Positions 1 to 8,675 of a DNA stretch of 64,000 bases are shown in pieces. The DNA is from Deltaproteobacteria bacterium. Its GTDB lineage: Bacteria > Myxococcota_A > UBA9160 > SZUA-336. Location: positions 1-64,000 of the forward strand of contig JAJDAJ010000068.1 of NCBI GenBank assembly GCA_029261925.1. Direction: 5' to 3'. Within the stretch, counting starts at the first letter, position 1, and every line of letters starts with the position of its first letter. A model generated the notes under the pieces. That model was not told the DNA's origin. It saw nothing but the letters and a program-made list of their open reading frames with translations, and did no database searches. The position numbers and the translations under genes were made by a program.

Positions 1-86
1 CCGGCGTGGGCGAGCTGGCGCACCACCGCGGCGCCGATCCCCGACGCTCCCCCCGTGACGACCGCGACCGCTCCGTCCAGGTTCAT
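1..86 (-). CDS. SDR family oxidoreductase, N-terminal fragment (gene continues off the left edge)
   Basis: Reverse complement from 86 reads MNLDGAVAVVTGGASGIGAAVVRQLAHAG, a classical SDR TGxxxGIG Rossmann N-terminus; truncated by window edge. Confidence 0.8.
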   Translation of the reverse strand, partial: MNLDGAVAVVTGGASGIGAAVVRQLAHA

Positions 87-320
87 CAGGGTGCGGGCAC
101 CAGGGCCAGGCTGGACTCGGGCCGCAGCCGCGAGGCGCTGCCTCCCATGCGCACGAAGGGGTCGTCGTCGGTGAGCCACGTCGGCCGCGAGAGGCATGCA
201 GGGGCCAGGGCCGAGGTGAATGTCGCTGGTCGCATCGGTCTCCCTCCCGGTGGCGTTCCGCTGCGGCCATCTTGCGCCCGGTGGCCTCCCCGAAGCAACG
301 CCAGGGCGGCAGGCTCGCCG

Positions 321-758
321 CTACTGGCCGAGCAGCCAGATTCCCAGGCTGGCAACCAGGAAATACGGCGCGATCACGGCCGCGTCGGCGTACGCCTTGG
401 CGAGCCGCTGACCGAGCAGGACCATCAGCAGCGAGATCGCGGAGAGCAGCGCGCCCCAGGCCGCGATCACGGACGTGCCCGCGAGGAGGATCTCGCCGAC
501 GCCGATCACCGAGAGCAGGCCCGCCGCGGTCTCGGCGATGGTCACCACCAGCAGCAGCGGCGGCACGGAGCCCGCGAGCGGCGAGCTGGCGAAGAACTCG
601 CGCAGCCAGTCCAGGTTCCCCTTCCAGTCGAAGATCTTGTCCAGCCCCGACTGCAGGAAGACGATCGCCAGGAAGAGCGCGATCCCGGTGCGGACGACGT
701 CGGGGGCGGTGATCGCTCCCTCGGGACACTGGCTGGCGAGACAGATCAGGCTGGACAT
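321..758 (-). CDS. DoxX-like small integral membrane protein
   Basis: 145 aa with several hydrophobic helices; N-terminal FLAIVFLQSGLDKIFDWKGN pattern resembles the DoxX family. Confidence 0.6.
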   Translation of the reverse strand: MSSLICLASQCPEGAITAPDVVRTGIALFLAIVFLQSGLDKIFDWKGNLDWLREFFASSPLAGSVPPLLLVVTIAETAAGLLSVIGVGEILLAGTSVIAAWGALLSAISLLMVLLGQRLAKAYADAAVIAPYFLVASLGIWLLGQ

Positions 759-839
759 TCACGGGCTCCCCTGTTTGGCGGCGGCGAGTCTACACCGCCA
801 GGCCGGCGCCGCGCGCGCCGCGCACACTAGAATGCGCGC

Positions 840-1922
840 ATGGCGGAGCGGACCCTGCTGGTGGCCGGTGCGCGCGGGCTGATCGGCCGCGCGGCGATCG
901 AGCACTTCGAGCGCGCGGCCGGCTGGAACGCCATCGGGCTGTCGCGCCGGCCCGCGGATTTCGACACCCGTGCGCGCTTCGTCACCGCGGACCTGCGCGA
1001 CCGCGCGGCCTGCGCATCCGCAGTGGGCGAGCTCCGCGGCGTGACGCACCTGGCCTACGCCGCGCTGTACGAGAAGCCGGACCTCGCGAGCGGCTGGCTC
1101 GACGCCGAGCACGTCCGCATCAACCTGGAGATGCTGCGCAACCTGCTGGAGCCGCTCGAGGCCGCGTGTCCGCAGCTCGAGCACGTGACGCTCCTGCAGG
1201 GTACCAAGGCCTACGGCGCACACCTCGGGCGAATGCGCGTGCCCGCGAAGGAGCGTGATCCGCGGATCGAGCACGCGAACTTCTACTTCGCGCAGGAGGA
1301 CTGGCTGCGCGAGCGCCAGGCGGCGGGCGCGGCCTGGAGCCTGAGCGTGCTGCGCCCGCAGATCGTCTTCGGCGTGGCCGTGGGTAGCCCGATGAACCCG
1401 GTGGCCACGCTGGGCGCCTTCGCCTCGATCCAGCGCGAGCTCGGCGAGCCCCTGTTCTGCCCCGGACATCCCGACGCCTGCAGCGAGGCGGTCGACGCGG
1501 GGCTGATCGCCGAGGCCATCGAGTGGGTCGCCACCACGCCGCGCTGCGCCGGCGAGATCTACAACCTGGCCAACGGCGACGCCCTGGTCTGGTCGGATCT
1601 CTTCCCCGCGCTGGCGGCGGCGTTCGACATGCCGCTGGGCGAGCCGCGGTCACTGCGCATGCGCGAGGACATGCCCGCGCACGCCGCGGTCTGGCGCCGG
1701 CTGATGGAGCGGCACGGGCTCCGCTTCGACCTCGACACCCTGATCGGCGACTCCTGGCAGTACGCCGACATGCTCTGGGCGAGCGAGCGTCCGCCCGGCG
1801 TGCCGATGCTGGTCAGCACCATCAAGGCGCGCCAGCACGGCTTCCACGCCTGCCGCGACACCGAGGACGTGCTGCTCGAGCAGATCGAGCGCATGCGGCG
1901 CGAGCGGCTGCTGCCGCCCTGA
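840..1922 (+). CDS. NAD-dependent epimerase/dehydratase-type SDR (PRISE/progesterone 5-beta-reductase-like)
   Basis: N-terminal VAGARGLIGRAAIEHF Rossmann motif; THLAYAALYEKPD, LLQGTKAYGAHLG and NFYFAQEDWL pattern typical of PRISE-like extended SDRs. Confidence 0.75.
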   Translation: MAERTLLVAGARGLIGRAAIEHFERAAGWNAIGLSRRPADFDTRARFVTADLRDRAACASAVGELRGVTHLAYAALYEKPDLASGWLDAEHVRINLEMLRNLLEPLEAACPQLEHVTLLQGTKAYGAHLGRMRVPAKERDPRIEHANFYFAQEDWLRERQAAGAAWSLSVLRPQIVFGVAVGSPMNPVATLGAFASIQRELGEPLFCPGHPDACSEAVDAGLIAEAIEWVATTPRCAGEIYNLANGDALVWSDLFPALAAAFDMPLGEPRSLRMREDMPAHAAVWRRLMERHGLRFDLDTLIGDSWQYADMLWASERPPGVPMLVSTIKARQHGFHACRDTEDVLLEQIERMRRERLLPP

Positions 1923-4367
1923 TCAGCCGGCGTCGTCGCGCGGCTCGATCGCGCCCAGTCCCTCGAGGCGGGCGATCTCGGCGGCGCCCAGGCCCAGCAG
2001 CCCGCCGAAGACGTCCGCGTTGTCGCGACCGATCGGCTCCCCCGCGTGCCTGGTGCGCCCGGGCGTCGCCGTCAGCCCGAACGGCATGCCCACCGCGGTC
2101 ACGGGTCCCTTGACCAGGTGCTCGATCTGCTCGAAGAAGGCGCGCGCCGTCAGGTGCGGATCGCGCTCGACCTGGTCCTCGGTGGTCTGCACCGCGCCCG
2201 CGGCGACCCCCGCAGCCTGCAGCGCGTGCATGAGCTCGTGTGCGTCGCGCTCGCGCGTGTGCTCGGAGATGCGGGCGTCGATCTCGTCGGCGCGCGCCAG
2301 GCGGCCCGCGGCGCCGGCCAGCTCCGGATCGTCGCGCAGCGCCTCGAGCCCGAGCACCGCGCAGAGCGACCGCCAGGCCGCGTCGTCCTGGCAGGCGATC
2401 GCGCACCAGCGGTCGTCCCCGCGACAGGGATAGGCGCCGTGTGGCGCGAGATGGAGCGAGCGGTTGCCCAGGCGCGGCGGCTCCTGGCCGTTCGCCAGGT
2501 ACTCCAGCAGCAGGTGGCCCCAGGCCGAGACGCAGGTCTCGTACTGCGCCAGGCGAACGTGCTGCCCCCCGCCGCCGCGATCGCGGTGCTCGAGCGCCGC
2601 CAGCACCGCGAACAGCCCGTGCAGCGCGCAGAGCGGATCCGGGTACGCGAAGTGCGTCATGGTGCACTCGCCGCCCGGGAAGCCGCTGAAGCGCGCCAGC
2701 CCCGTGAGCGCCTCGATGTTCGGCCCCCAGGTCACGTTGCCGGCGTCGGGACCCTCGTGACCGAAGCCCGACGAGCTGAGCATCACCAGCCCGGGGTTCA
2801 CGCGGCGCAGCGCCTCGTAGCCGAGGCCGAGCTTGTCGAGCACGCCGGTGTTGTAGTTCTCGACCACCACGTCGCTGCGCTCCACCAGCCGGTGGGCCAG
2901 CTCGACCGCCTCGGGGCGGCGCAGGTCCAGCGCGACGAAGCGCTTGCCCGCGTTCCAGTCCGTGAACCAGGGCGACAGCTGCGGCTGCACACCCAGCTCG
3001 GGGCTGCGCGGCGGCACGTACAGGCGCGTCACGTCGGGGTAGCTGCGCGACTCGATCTTGATCACGTCGGCGCCGCACCAGGCCATGGCGCGCCCCAGCC
3101 AGGGAACCGCCATGCCGGCGCCCAGCTCGACCACGCGCAGCCCGCGCAGCGGGTCGCCCGCGGGCTGCGGCGGGGCGGGCGCGCGGAGCTCGACGCGTGC
3201 ATCGCGCCAGTCGATCGCCGCCGCATCCTCGCCGCCCGGCTCCGGCGGCGGGCCCGCCAGGCGCCACGGAGTTCCCGAGAGCCGGTACGGCGGACCCGGA
3301 ACCTGCAGCCCGTCGGGATCGCCGGGCAGCGGCACGAAGTACTCGCGCGCCGCCAGGTGGCGATCGACGGCGATGTCGGCCGCGCGGTTCAGCGGCGTGA
3401 GCGCGATGTGCCGGCGCTGACCCTCGCGGTACACCTGCTCGACGCTCATCCCCGACATCATCTCCCCGATGAACAGGTCGAGCAGCTCGCGGTACGGCAG
3501 CCGGGCCGAGGACGGCCCGTCGAACATCGGGTCGAGCACCTCCTGGTTGCCCGTCACCTCGTTGACCCAGCGCGCCAGTGCCTTCCAGTGCGCCGGCCGG
3601 TTGACCATCAGGTAGACCTTGCCGTCCTTGCAGGCGAACGCGCCCGAGGGCACCGACGCCACCAGCCCGGTGCCGATGCGCTTCGGGATGATCCCGTCCT
3701 CGCGCCACTTGCCCACGCCGCAGATCAGGCTCGCGGCCAGCGTGGTCTCCTGGGTGGAGATGTCGACGTGCTGCCCCTCCCCACCGCCCGCCACGTGGCG
3801 CAGCGCGATCAGCGTCGAGGCCGCGGCGCAGACCGACGCCAGCATGTGCGCCTGGCGACCCGCGAGGCGCACGGGGGGATCGGCGTCGTCGCCGATCACG
3901 TACATGGCACCGCCGGTGGCGGCGGCGATCAGGTCGCTGGACCGGTAGTCGCGGTGCGGGCCGGTCTGCCCGAAGCCGGTGATCGAGGTGAGCACCAGGC
4001 GCGGGTTCAGCGCGTGCAGCGCGTCCCAGCCGAGTCCCCGGCGCTCGAGCTCGCCCGGCTCCAGCGTCTCGATCAGCGCGTCGGCGCCGGCCGCCAGGCG
4101 CCGCAGCCGCTCGCGGCCGGCGTCGCTGTCGAGGTCGAGCTCGATCGAGCGCTTGCCCGTGCTCGTGTAGCCGAAGAACAGCCCCGAGCGCGCGTCCGCA
4201 ACGCCACCCCGGAACGGCGGGAGCCAGCGCGCCGGATCGCCACCCGGCGGCTCCAGCTTGATCACGTCGGCGCCCAGGTCCGCGAAGAGCTTGCCGCAGT
4301 ACGCGCCGCGGTCGCTCGCGATCTCGATCACGCGGCGCCCGCTCAGCGCCCCCGGTCCCGCGCTCAT
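1923..4367 (-). CDS. Tandem-domain CaiB/BaiF CoA-transferase family protein
   Basis: Two successive CaiB/BaiF repeats: GRRVIEIASDRGAYCGKLFADLGADVIKLEPPGGDPAR and LRVVELGAGMAVPWLGRAMAWCGADVIKIESRSYPD. Start set at MSAGPGALSG (CAT 4365-4367). Confidence 0.9.
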   Translation of the reverse strand: MSAGPGALSGRRVIEIASDRGAYCGKLFADLGADVIKLEPPGGDPARWLPPFRGGVADARSGLFFGYTSTGKRSIELDLDSDAGRERLRRLAAGADALIETLEPGELERRGLGWDALHALNPRLVLTSITGFGQTGPHRDYRSSDLIAAATGGAMYVIGDDADPPVRLAGRQAHMLASVCAAASTLIALRHVAGGGEGQHVDISTQETTLAASLICGVGKWREDGIIPKRIGTGLVASVPSGAFACKDGKVYLMVNRPAHWKALARWVNEVTGNQEVLDPMFDGPSSARLPYRELLDLFIGEMMSGMSVEQVYREGQRRHIALTPLNRAADIAVDRHLAAREYFVPLPGDPDGLQVPGPPYRLSGTPWRLAGPPPEPGGEDAAAIDWRDARVELRAPAPPQPAGDPLRGLRVVELGAGMAVPWLGRAMAWCGADVIKIESRSYPDVTRLYVPPRSPELGVQPQLSPWFTDWNAGKRFVALDLRRPEAVELAHRLVERSDVVVENYNTGVLDKLGLGYEALRRVNPGLVMLSSSGFGHEGPDAGNVTWGPNIEALTGLARFSGFPGGECTMTHFAYPDPLCALHGLFAVLAALEHRDRGGGGQHVRLAQYETCVSAWGHLLLEYLANGQEPPRLGNRSLHLAPHGAYPCRGDDRWCAIACQDDAAWRSLCAVLGLEALRDDPELAGAAGRLARADEIDARISEHTRERDAHELMHALQAAGVAAGAVQTTEDQVERDPHLTARAFFEQIEHLVKGPVTAVGMPFGLTATPGRTRHAGEPIGRDNADVFGGLLGLGAAEIARLEGLGAIEPRDDAG

Positions 4368-4441
4368 CTGGGTGCTCCGACGCTCATGGCCCCGCATTCT
4401 CCCAGAACGCGATGCACTTCGCGCCCTGGTACGCTGCACCC

Positions 4442-4909
4442 ATGAAGCCCAGCAGTCTCTCCGCGAAGCAGATGGCCGAGATCGCCCAGCTCCACGGCGA
4501 GCTCGAGGAGCGCTGCGAGCTCGAGCCGCTCATGGACACGCTCGTGGCCGAGCCGGTCTTCGAGTTCCATCCCCCCGGCGCGGCGCTGGTCGGGGGCGAC
4601 ACGCTGCGCCGCTACTACACCCAGTTCCTCGAGCGCTTCATGCCGCTGGTCGACGAGGTGCACATGATCGGCGAGTGCGGCGATGCCCACGCCAGCGTGC
4701 GCGAGTACCAGATCCGGCTGCGCGTGGATGGCCGGATCGAGGACCACCAGCTCGTCGCGGTCATGTTCGGCTCGGGGAGCCTGCTGGGCGGCGAGCGCCT
4801 GTACGGCAGCGAGCGCCTGCTGCGCCTGATGCTCGGGGACATGGAGTCCGAGCTCGAGCCGATCCGCGGCGTCACGCAGTTCGCGCGCGACCAGGCGGCC
4901 CCGCGCTGA
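4442..4909 (+). CDS. SnoaL/NTF2-like fold protein
   Basis: ~155 aa alpha+beta protein (LHGELEERCELEPLMDTLVAEPVFEFHPPGAALVGGDTLRRYYTQFLERF); start at MKPSSLSAK is more likely than the ORF-track start at 4412. Confidence 0.6.
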   Translation: MKPSSLSAKQMAEIAQLHGELEERCELEPLMDTLVAEPVFEFHPPGAALVGGDTLRRYYTQFLERFMPLVDEVHMIGECGDAHASVREYQIRLRVDGRIEDHQLVAVMFGSGSLLGGERLYGSERLLRLMLGDMESELEPIRGVTQFARDQAAPR

Positions 4910-4913
4910 CGGC

Positions 4914-6128
4914 TCAGAGGACCTGCTTGTCGCGCAGGGCCTGGATGTCGTCCCAGTCGTAGCCGAGCAGGCCCGTCAGGATCTGCTCGTTGTGCTCGCC
5001 GAGCTGCGGGGCGGGCAGGCGCAGGGAGCCCGGCGTCCGCGAGAGGTGGACCGGCACGCCCATCTCCTGGATGCGGCCGTACGCTGGGTGCTCGAAGTCG
5101 ACGACGTAGCCGTTGGCCTGCATCTGCGGATCGTCGGGCAGGTCGTCGAGGGTGGCGACCGCCGTGTAGATGAAGTCGCCGCCCTTGCGCAGGCGCTCCA
5201 TCCAGTCGGCACGCGACCGGCGCGCGAACTCCGCGTCGAGCTGGGCGATGCACGCCTGCACGTTACGACCGCGCGCACCCATCTCGGCGAAGCGCTCGTC
5301 CGTGATCATGTCCTCGCGCTCGAGCACGCGGCACAGGTCGGCCCAGTAGCGATCGGCCTGGATCATCGCCAGGCAGAGCCACTGGCCGTCGGCGCAGCGG
5401 TACACGTTCCACAGCGGATTGGCCGCGTCGCTCCGCGACGCCCGCTGGTGCGCGCGCCCGGCGAGCAGCCGCGCGTGCAGGCTCATGCCCTGCAGCCAGG
5501 CGGTGGATCCCAGGTGCGAGCTGTCCACGCGTTGGCCGATCCCGTGGCGCTCGCGCGCCAGCAGCGCGGCCATGATCCCGTGGCAGAGCATCATGGCCCC
5601 GACCTGGTCCGAGACCCCGCCCTGCACCACCAGCGGCGGACCGTCGGGCTCGCCGACCGACATCATCAGGCCCGCACGCGCCTGCCCCATCAGGTCGAAC
5701 GAGGGCTCGCCCGAGTCAGGCCCCTCGGGGCCGTATCCCGAGGCGCAGGCGTAGACCAGCCGCTCGTTGACCGCGCGCAGGTCCTCGTAGCCCAGGCCGA
5801 GCCGCTCCGGCACGCCCTTGCGGAAGTTGTGCACGAACACGTCGGAGACCGCGGCCAGCCGGCGCACCACCTCGACACCCTCGGGCTGCTTGAGGTCGAG
5901 GGCCATGCCGAGCTTGTTGCGGTTGTTGCCCTCGAAGTACGCCGACGGCACGCGCGCGTTCATGTCGACGCCGCCGCTCGAGAGCACGCCCCGCCCCGCG
6001 TCGCCGCCGCGCCGGTCCTCCAGCTTGATCACCTCGGCGCCCAGGTCGGCGAGCATCATCGTGGCCACCGGGCCCTGCTGCCAGATGGTCCAGTCGATGA
6101 CGCGGATCCCCTCGAGGGGCATGGGCAT
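4914..6128 (-). CDS. CaiB/BaiF CoA-transferase family protein (single domain)
   Basis: LEGIRVIDWTIWQQGPVATMMLADLGAEVIKLEDRRGGD; SFDLMGQARAG contains the conserved Asp region. Start at MPMPLEG (CAT 6126-6128). Confidence 0.93.
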   Translation of the reverse strand: MPMPLEGIRVIDWTIWQQGPVATMMLADLGAEVIKLEDRRGGDAGRGVLSSGGVDMNARVPSAYFEGNNRNKLGMALDLKQPEGVEVVRRLAAVSDVFVHNFRKGVPERLGLGYEDLRAVNERLVYACASGYGPEGPDSGEPSFDLMGQARAGLMMSVGEPDGPPLVVQGGVSDQVGAMMLCHGIMAALLARERHGIGQRVDSSHLGSTAWLQGMSLHARLLAGRAHQRASRSDAANPLWNVYRCADGQWLCLAMIQADRYWADLCRVLEREDMITDERFAEMGARGRNVQACIAQLDAEFARRSRADWMERLRKGGDFIYTAVATLDDLPDDPQMQANGYVVDFEHPAYGRIQEMGVPVHLSRTPGSLRLPAPQLGEHNEQILTGLLGYDWDDIQALRDKQVL

Positions 6129-6142
6129 GGCGGTCCTCCGGG

Positions 6143-7801
6143 TTACCGGGTCAGCCAGGCGTGCTTCTGGGGCTTGGCACGCGCGTGCGGGTCGATCAGC
6201 ACATTGATGATGCTCGGCATCGGGTCCTCGAGCGCGCGCTTGAACGCGGTCGAGAGCTCGCCGGGCGTGCGCACCAGGTAGCCCGTGCCCCCGAAGCCCT
6301 CGATCATCTTCTCGTAGCCCGCGTCGATGGTGTAGCCGCTCGGCGACGCGGCGAAGCGGTCCTCGGGCAGCGCGTCGACGCCGCCGCCGATCGCGTTGTT
6401 GTTGACGATCACGAAGACGATCGGCAGCCGGTAGCGACACGCCGTCTCGACCTCCATGCCGCTGAAGCCGAAGGCCGAGTCGCCCTCCAGGCAGACGACC
6501 TTGCGGTCGGGATGCACGACCGCCGCCGCGATGGCCTGTCCGAGGCCGACGCCCATGGTGCCAAAGCTGCCGGCGTCCAGGCGCAGGCGCGGCTCGTCGT
6601 GGAGCAGCACCGTGCGGCTGATGTCCATGGTCTGGGCGCCCTCCGCCTGGATGATCGTTCCGGGCGGGGACTGCTCCTGGATCTCGCGCAGCACCCGGTA
6701 GTAGCCCATGGGCACGCTCTCGTCGTCCATCATGCCGCGCACGAACTGCCGGTTCTCCTCGACCTTCTCCGCGAGCTGGGCGCGCCAGGGTGCGTCGTCG
6801 GGGAGGCGCCAGGGCTCCGCGCGCAGGCCGTCACGGAGCTGGCCCACGATCGAGCGCAGGTCGCCGACGAGCCCGACCTCTGCGGGCACGTTGCGGCCGA
6901 TCTCCTCCGCCGCGATGTCGACCTGGATGGTCTTGACGTCGGCGGCAAAGCGCGGCGGCAGCCCGAAGTGCATGATCCAGTTCAGGCGCGCTCCGAGCAG
7001 CAGGACCACGTCGGCCTCCTGGAGCGCCAGTCCGCGCGCCGGCGCGACCGAGAGCGGGTGACTGTCGGGCATGACCCCCTTGCCCATCGGCGAGGGCAGG
7101 AACGGCAGCTGCGCGGCCTCGACGAGCTCGCGCACCTCCTGCTCGGCGCGGGAGTACGCGGCGCCCTTGCCGATGATCACCAGCGGGCGCTGCGCCCCGC
7201 GCAGCACGTCGAGCGCGCGCGACACGTCGGCCGGGCCGGCCTGCGGCCGCGGCGGATCGGGACAGCGCGCCGGGAAGGTCACGTCGGATTCCTCGAAGGT
7301 CGCGCCGATGAAGTCGTCGGGAAGGTCCAGGTAGCTCGCACCCGGCCGCCCCGCGATGCTCGTGCGCACGGCCTGCTCCACGTAGAACGGGATGCGCGCG
7401 GCGGAGTCGGGCCGCGCGCTGTACTTGGTGTAGGTTCGCGCCAGCTCGACCTGCGGCGCCTCCTGGAACGCGCCCCGCCCCTCCTGGTACGAGTTGCTGG
7501 CGCCTCCGATCAGGATCATCGGCCAGCAGTTCTCCGCCGCGTTCGCGAGGCCCGCGATCGCGTGCACCATTCCCGGTCCGGAGACGACGAGGCAGGCGCC
7601 CGGGCGCCCGGTCAGGTAGCCCACGGCCGCCGCCGCGTAGCTCGCCGCCTGCTCGTTGCGCATCCCCAGGTAGGTCAGGCCCTCGCGCTGGGCCGCCTCC
7701 GCGATCGCGAAGACCGGGAAGCCGACGATCCCGAAGAGGTGCTCGACACCCTGCTGCCTGAGGCTCCGGGTGATCAGGGTCGCGCCGTCGATCTGGGCCA
7801 T
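6143..7801 (-). CDS. Thiamine diphosphate enzyme, 2-hydroxyacyl-CoA lyase / oxalyl-CoA decarboxylase-like
   Basis: ThDP motif EGDSAFGFSGMEVETACRYRLPIVFVIVNNN; N-terminal MRNEQAASYAAAAVGYLTGRPG; C-terminal INVLIDPHARAKPQKHAWLTR resembles HACL C-termini. Start at MAQIDGATL. Confidence 0.87.
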   Translation of the reverse strand: MAQIDGATLITRSLRQQGVEHLFGIVGFPVFAIAEAAQREGLTYLGMRNEQAASYAAAAVGYLTGRPGACLVVSGPGMVHAIAGLANAAENCWPMILIGGASNSYQEGRGAFQEAPQVELARTYTKYSARPDSAARIPFYVEQAVRTSIAGRPGASYLDLPDDFIGATFEESDVTFPARCPDPPRPQAGPADVSRALDVLRGAQRPLVIIGKGAAYSRAEQEVRELVEAAQLPFLPSPMGKGVMPDSHPLSVAPARGLALQEADVVLLLGARLNWIMHFGLPPRFAADVKTIQVDIAAEEIGRNVPAEVGLVGDLRSIVGQLRDGLRAEPWRLPDDAPWRAQLAEKVEENRQFVRGMMDDESVPMGYYRVLREIQEQSPPGTIIQAEGAQTMDISRTVLLHDEPRLRLDAGSFGTMGVGLGQAIAAAVVHPDRKVVCLEGDSAFGFSGMEVETACRYRLPIVFVIVNNNAIGGGVDALPEDRFAASPSGYTIDAGYEKMIEGFGGTGYLVRTPGELSTAFKRALEDPMPSIINVLIDPHARAKPQKHAWLTR

Positions 7802-7954
7802 GGCGGCTCCTCGCACTGGGGGGTGGGAGATGCGCCGGCCCTCCAGGATCCGCGGCAGGCCGGCAGCACGCGCAGCATACCGCGCGGGGGGCGGCGCCCG
7901 TTGCGGGCCACGGGTGAGCCTGCTGGACGGGTACGGGGCGCCGGCGGTGTGGCC

Positions 7955-8410
7955 TCAGAGCCCCCGCCAGAGGTAGCCCTGGATGACGCCCCGGGAGTCC
8001 ACGTCGAAGACGCGGAAGACCACGCGGTCGCGGTAGCCGATCGCATCGTGCTCGATCCGGTACTCGGTCACGCCGCCCGCCGTGCTCTCCTCGATCGTGC
8101 CGTTGACCGAGCGGGGCATGATCTTGCGATCGGCGAAGACCAGGATCTCGCCGCCGTCCGGCCCCGGGTGCACCTCGAGCGGCTGGCCCCACTTGCTGAT
8201 CAGCGAGTCCCGGTGCAGCCCGATCCAGCGCGAGAGCCGCCGGTCGGTGGCATAGGTCATCTCGGAGTAGCCGAGCGTGAACAGGGCCTGCGGGACGCGG
8301 ACGACCCCCTTCCCGAGCCGGGTCGACACGCCGTCTCCGGGCTCGAACTGCAGCCCCACGCAGGCGCAGAGCAGCAGCGTCGAGAGCGCCAGCCACTGCA
8401 CCTTTCGCAT
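7955..8410 (-). CDS. Small predicted lipoprotein of unknown function
   Basis: MRKVQWLALSTLLLCAC signal with lipobox-like LLCAC; soluble ~130 aa remainder. Start CAT 8408-8410. Confidence 0.65.
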   Translation of the reverse strand: MRKVQWLALSTLLLCACVGLQFEPGDGVSTRLGKGVVRVPQALFTLGYSEMTYATDRRLSRWIGLHRDSLISKWGQPLEVHPGPDGGEILVFADRKIMPRSVNGTIEESTAGGVTEYRIEHDAIGYRDRVVFRVFDVDSRGVIQGYLWRGL

Positions 8411-8502
8411 CCCCTGAGCCTGCCAGGCCGGCGGGGCGGGGTCAATGCACACAGGGGCAACGTGCCAGGTGTTCGGGTCCCTGTGGCAGCGGGCCGCAGG
8501 CT

Positions 8503-8604
8503 GCGGCACGGCGCCCCCTTGCGAGTCCGCGGAAGCACCGCGGAGCCCCGCCGGGCCGTGCCGCGACCCGCTGCACCCCGCAGTGCGTGGGCACGCGGGG
8601 TGCA
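8503..8604 (+). promoter_or_regulatory. Two strong hairpins in the intergenic region upstream of nqrA
   Basis: Hairpin 1: GCGGCACGGC (8503-8512) / GCCGTGCCGC (8555-8564) enclosing TCCGCGG-aagca-CCGCGGA (8526-8544). Hairpin 2: TGCACCCCGC (8572-8581) / GCGGGGTGCA (8595-8604) with internal GTGC-gtgg-GCAC. Perfect arms; no T-tract follows. Confidence 0.6.
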
Positions 8605-8675
8605 AGAGTCCACGCCTGGAGCGCGCCGCGGCCCCGCGAGCACGAGCCCGGCGCCCCGAGTGAGCCTGACCCGCG

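Noticed and set aside
86-355. 89-aa minus-strand ORF between the partial SDR and DoxX genes
   Set aside because: No recognisable domain or convincing start; could be real but cannot be supported over chance.
2046-4445. 799-aa plus-strand ORF opposite the tandem CaiB gene
   Set aside because: Shadow ORF, composition typical of antisense GC-rich frames (RVQHRAR-like), no recognisable domain; minus-strand CaiB is clearly coding.
8572-8604. Strong hairpin as an intrinsic terminator for an upstream gene
   Set aside because: No T-tract on the plus strand, and the upstream gene is divergent, so there is no plus-strand transcript to terminate.
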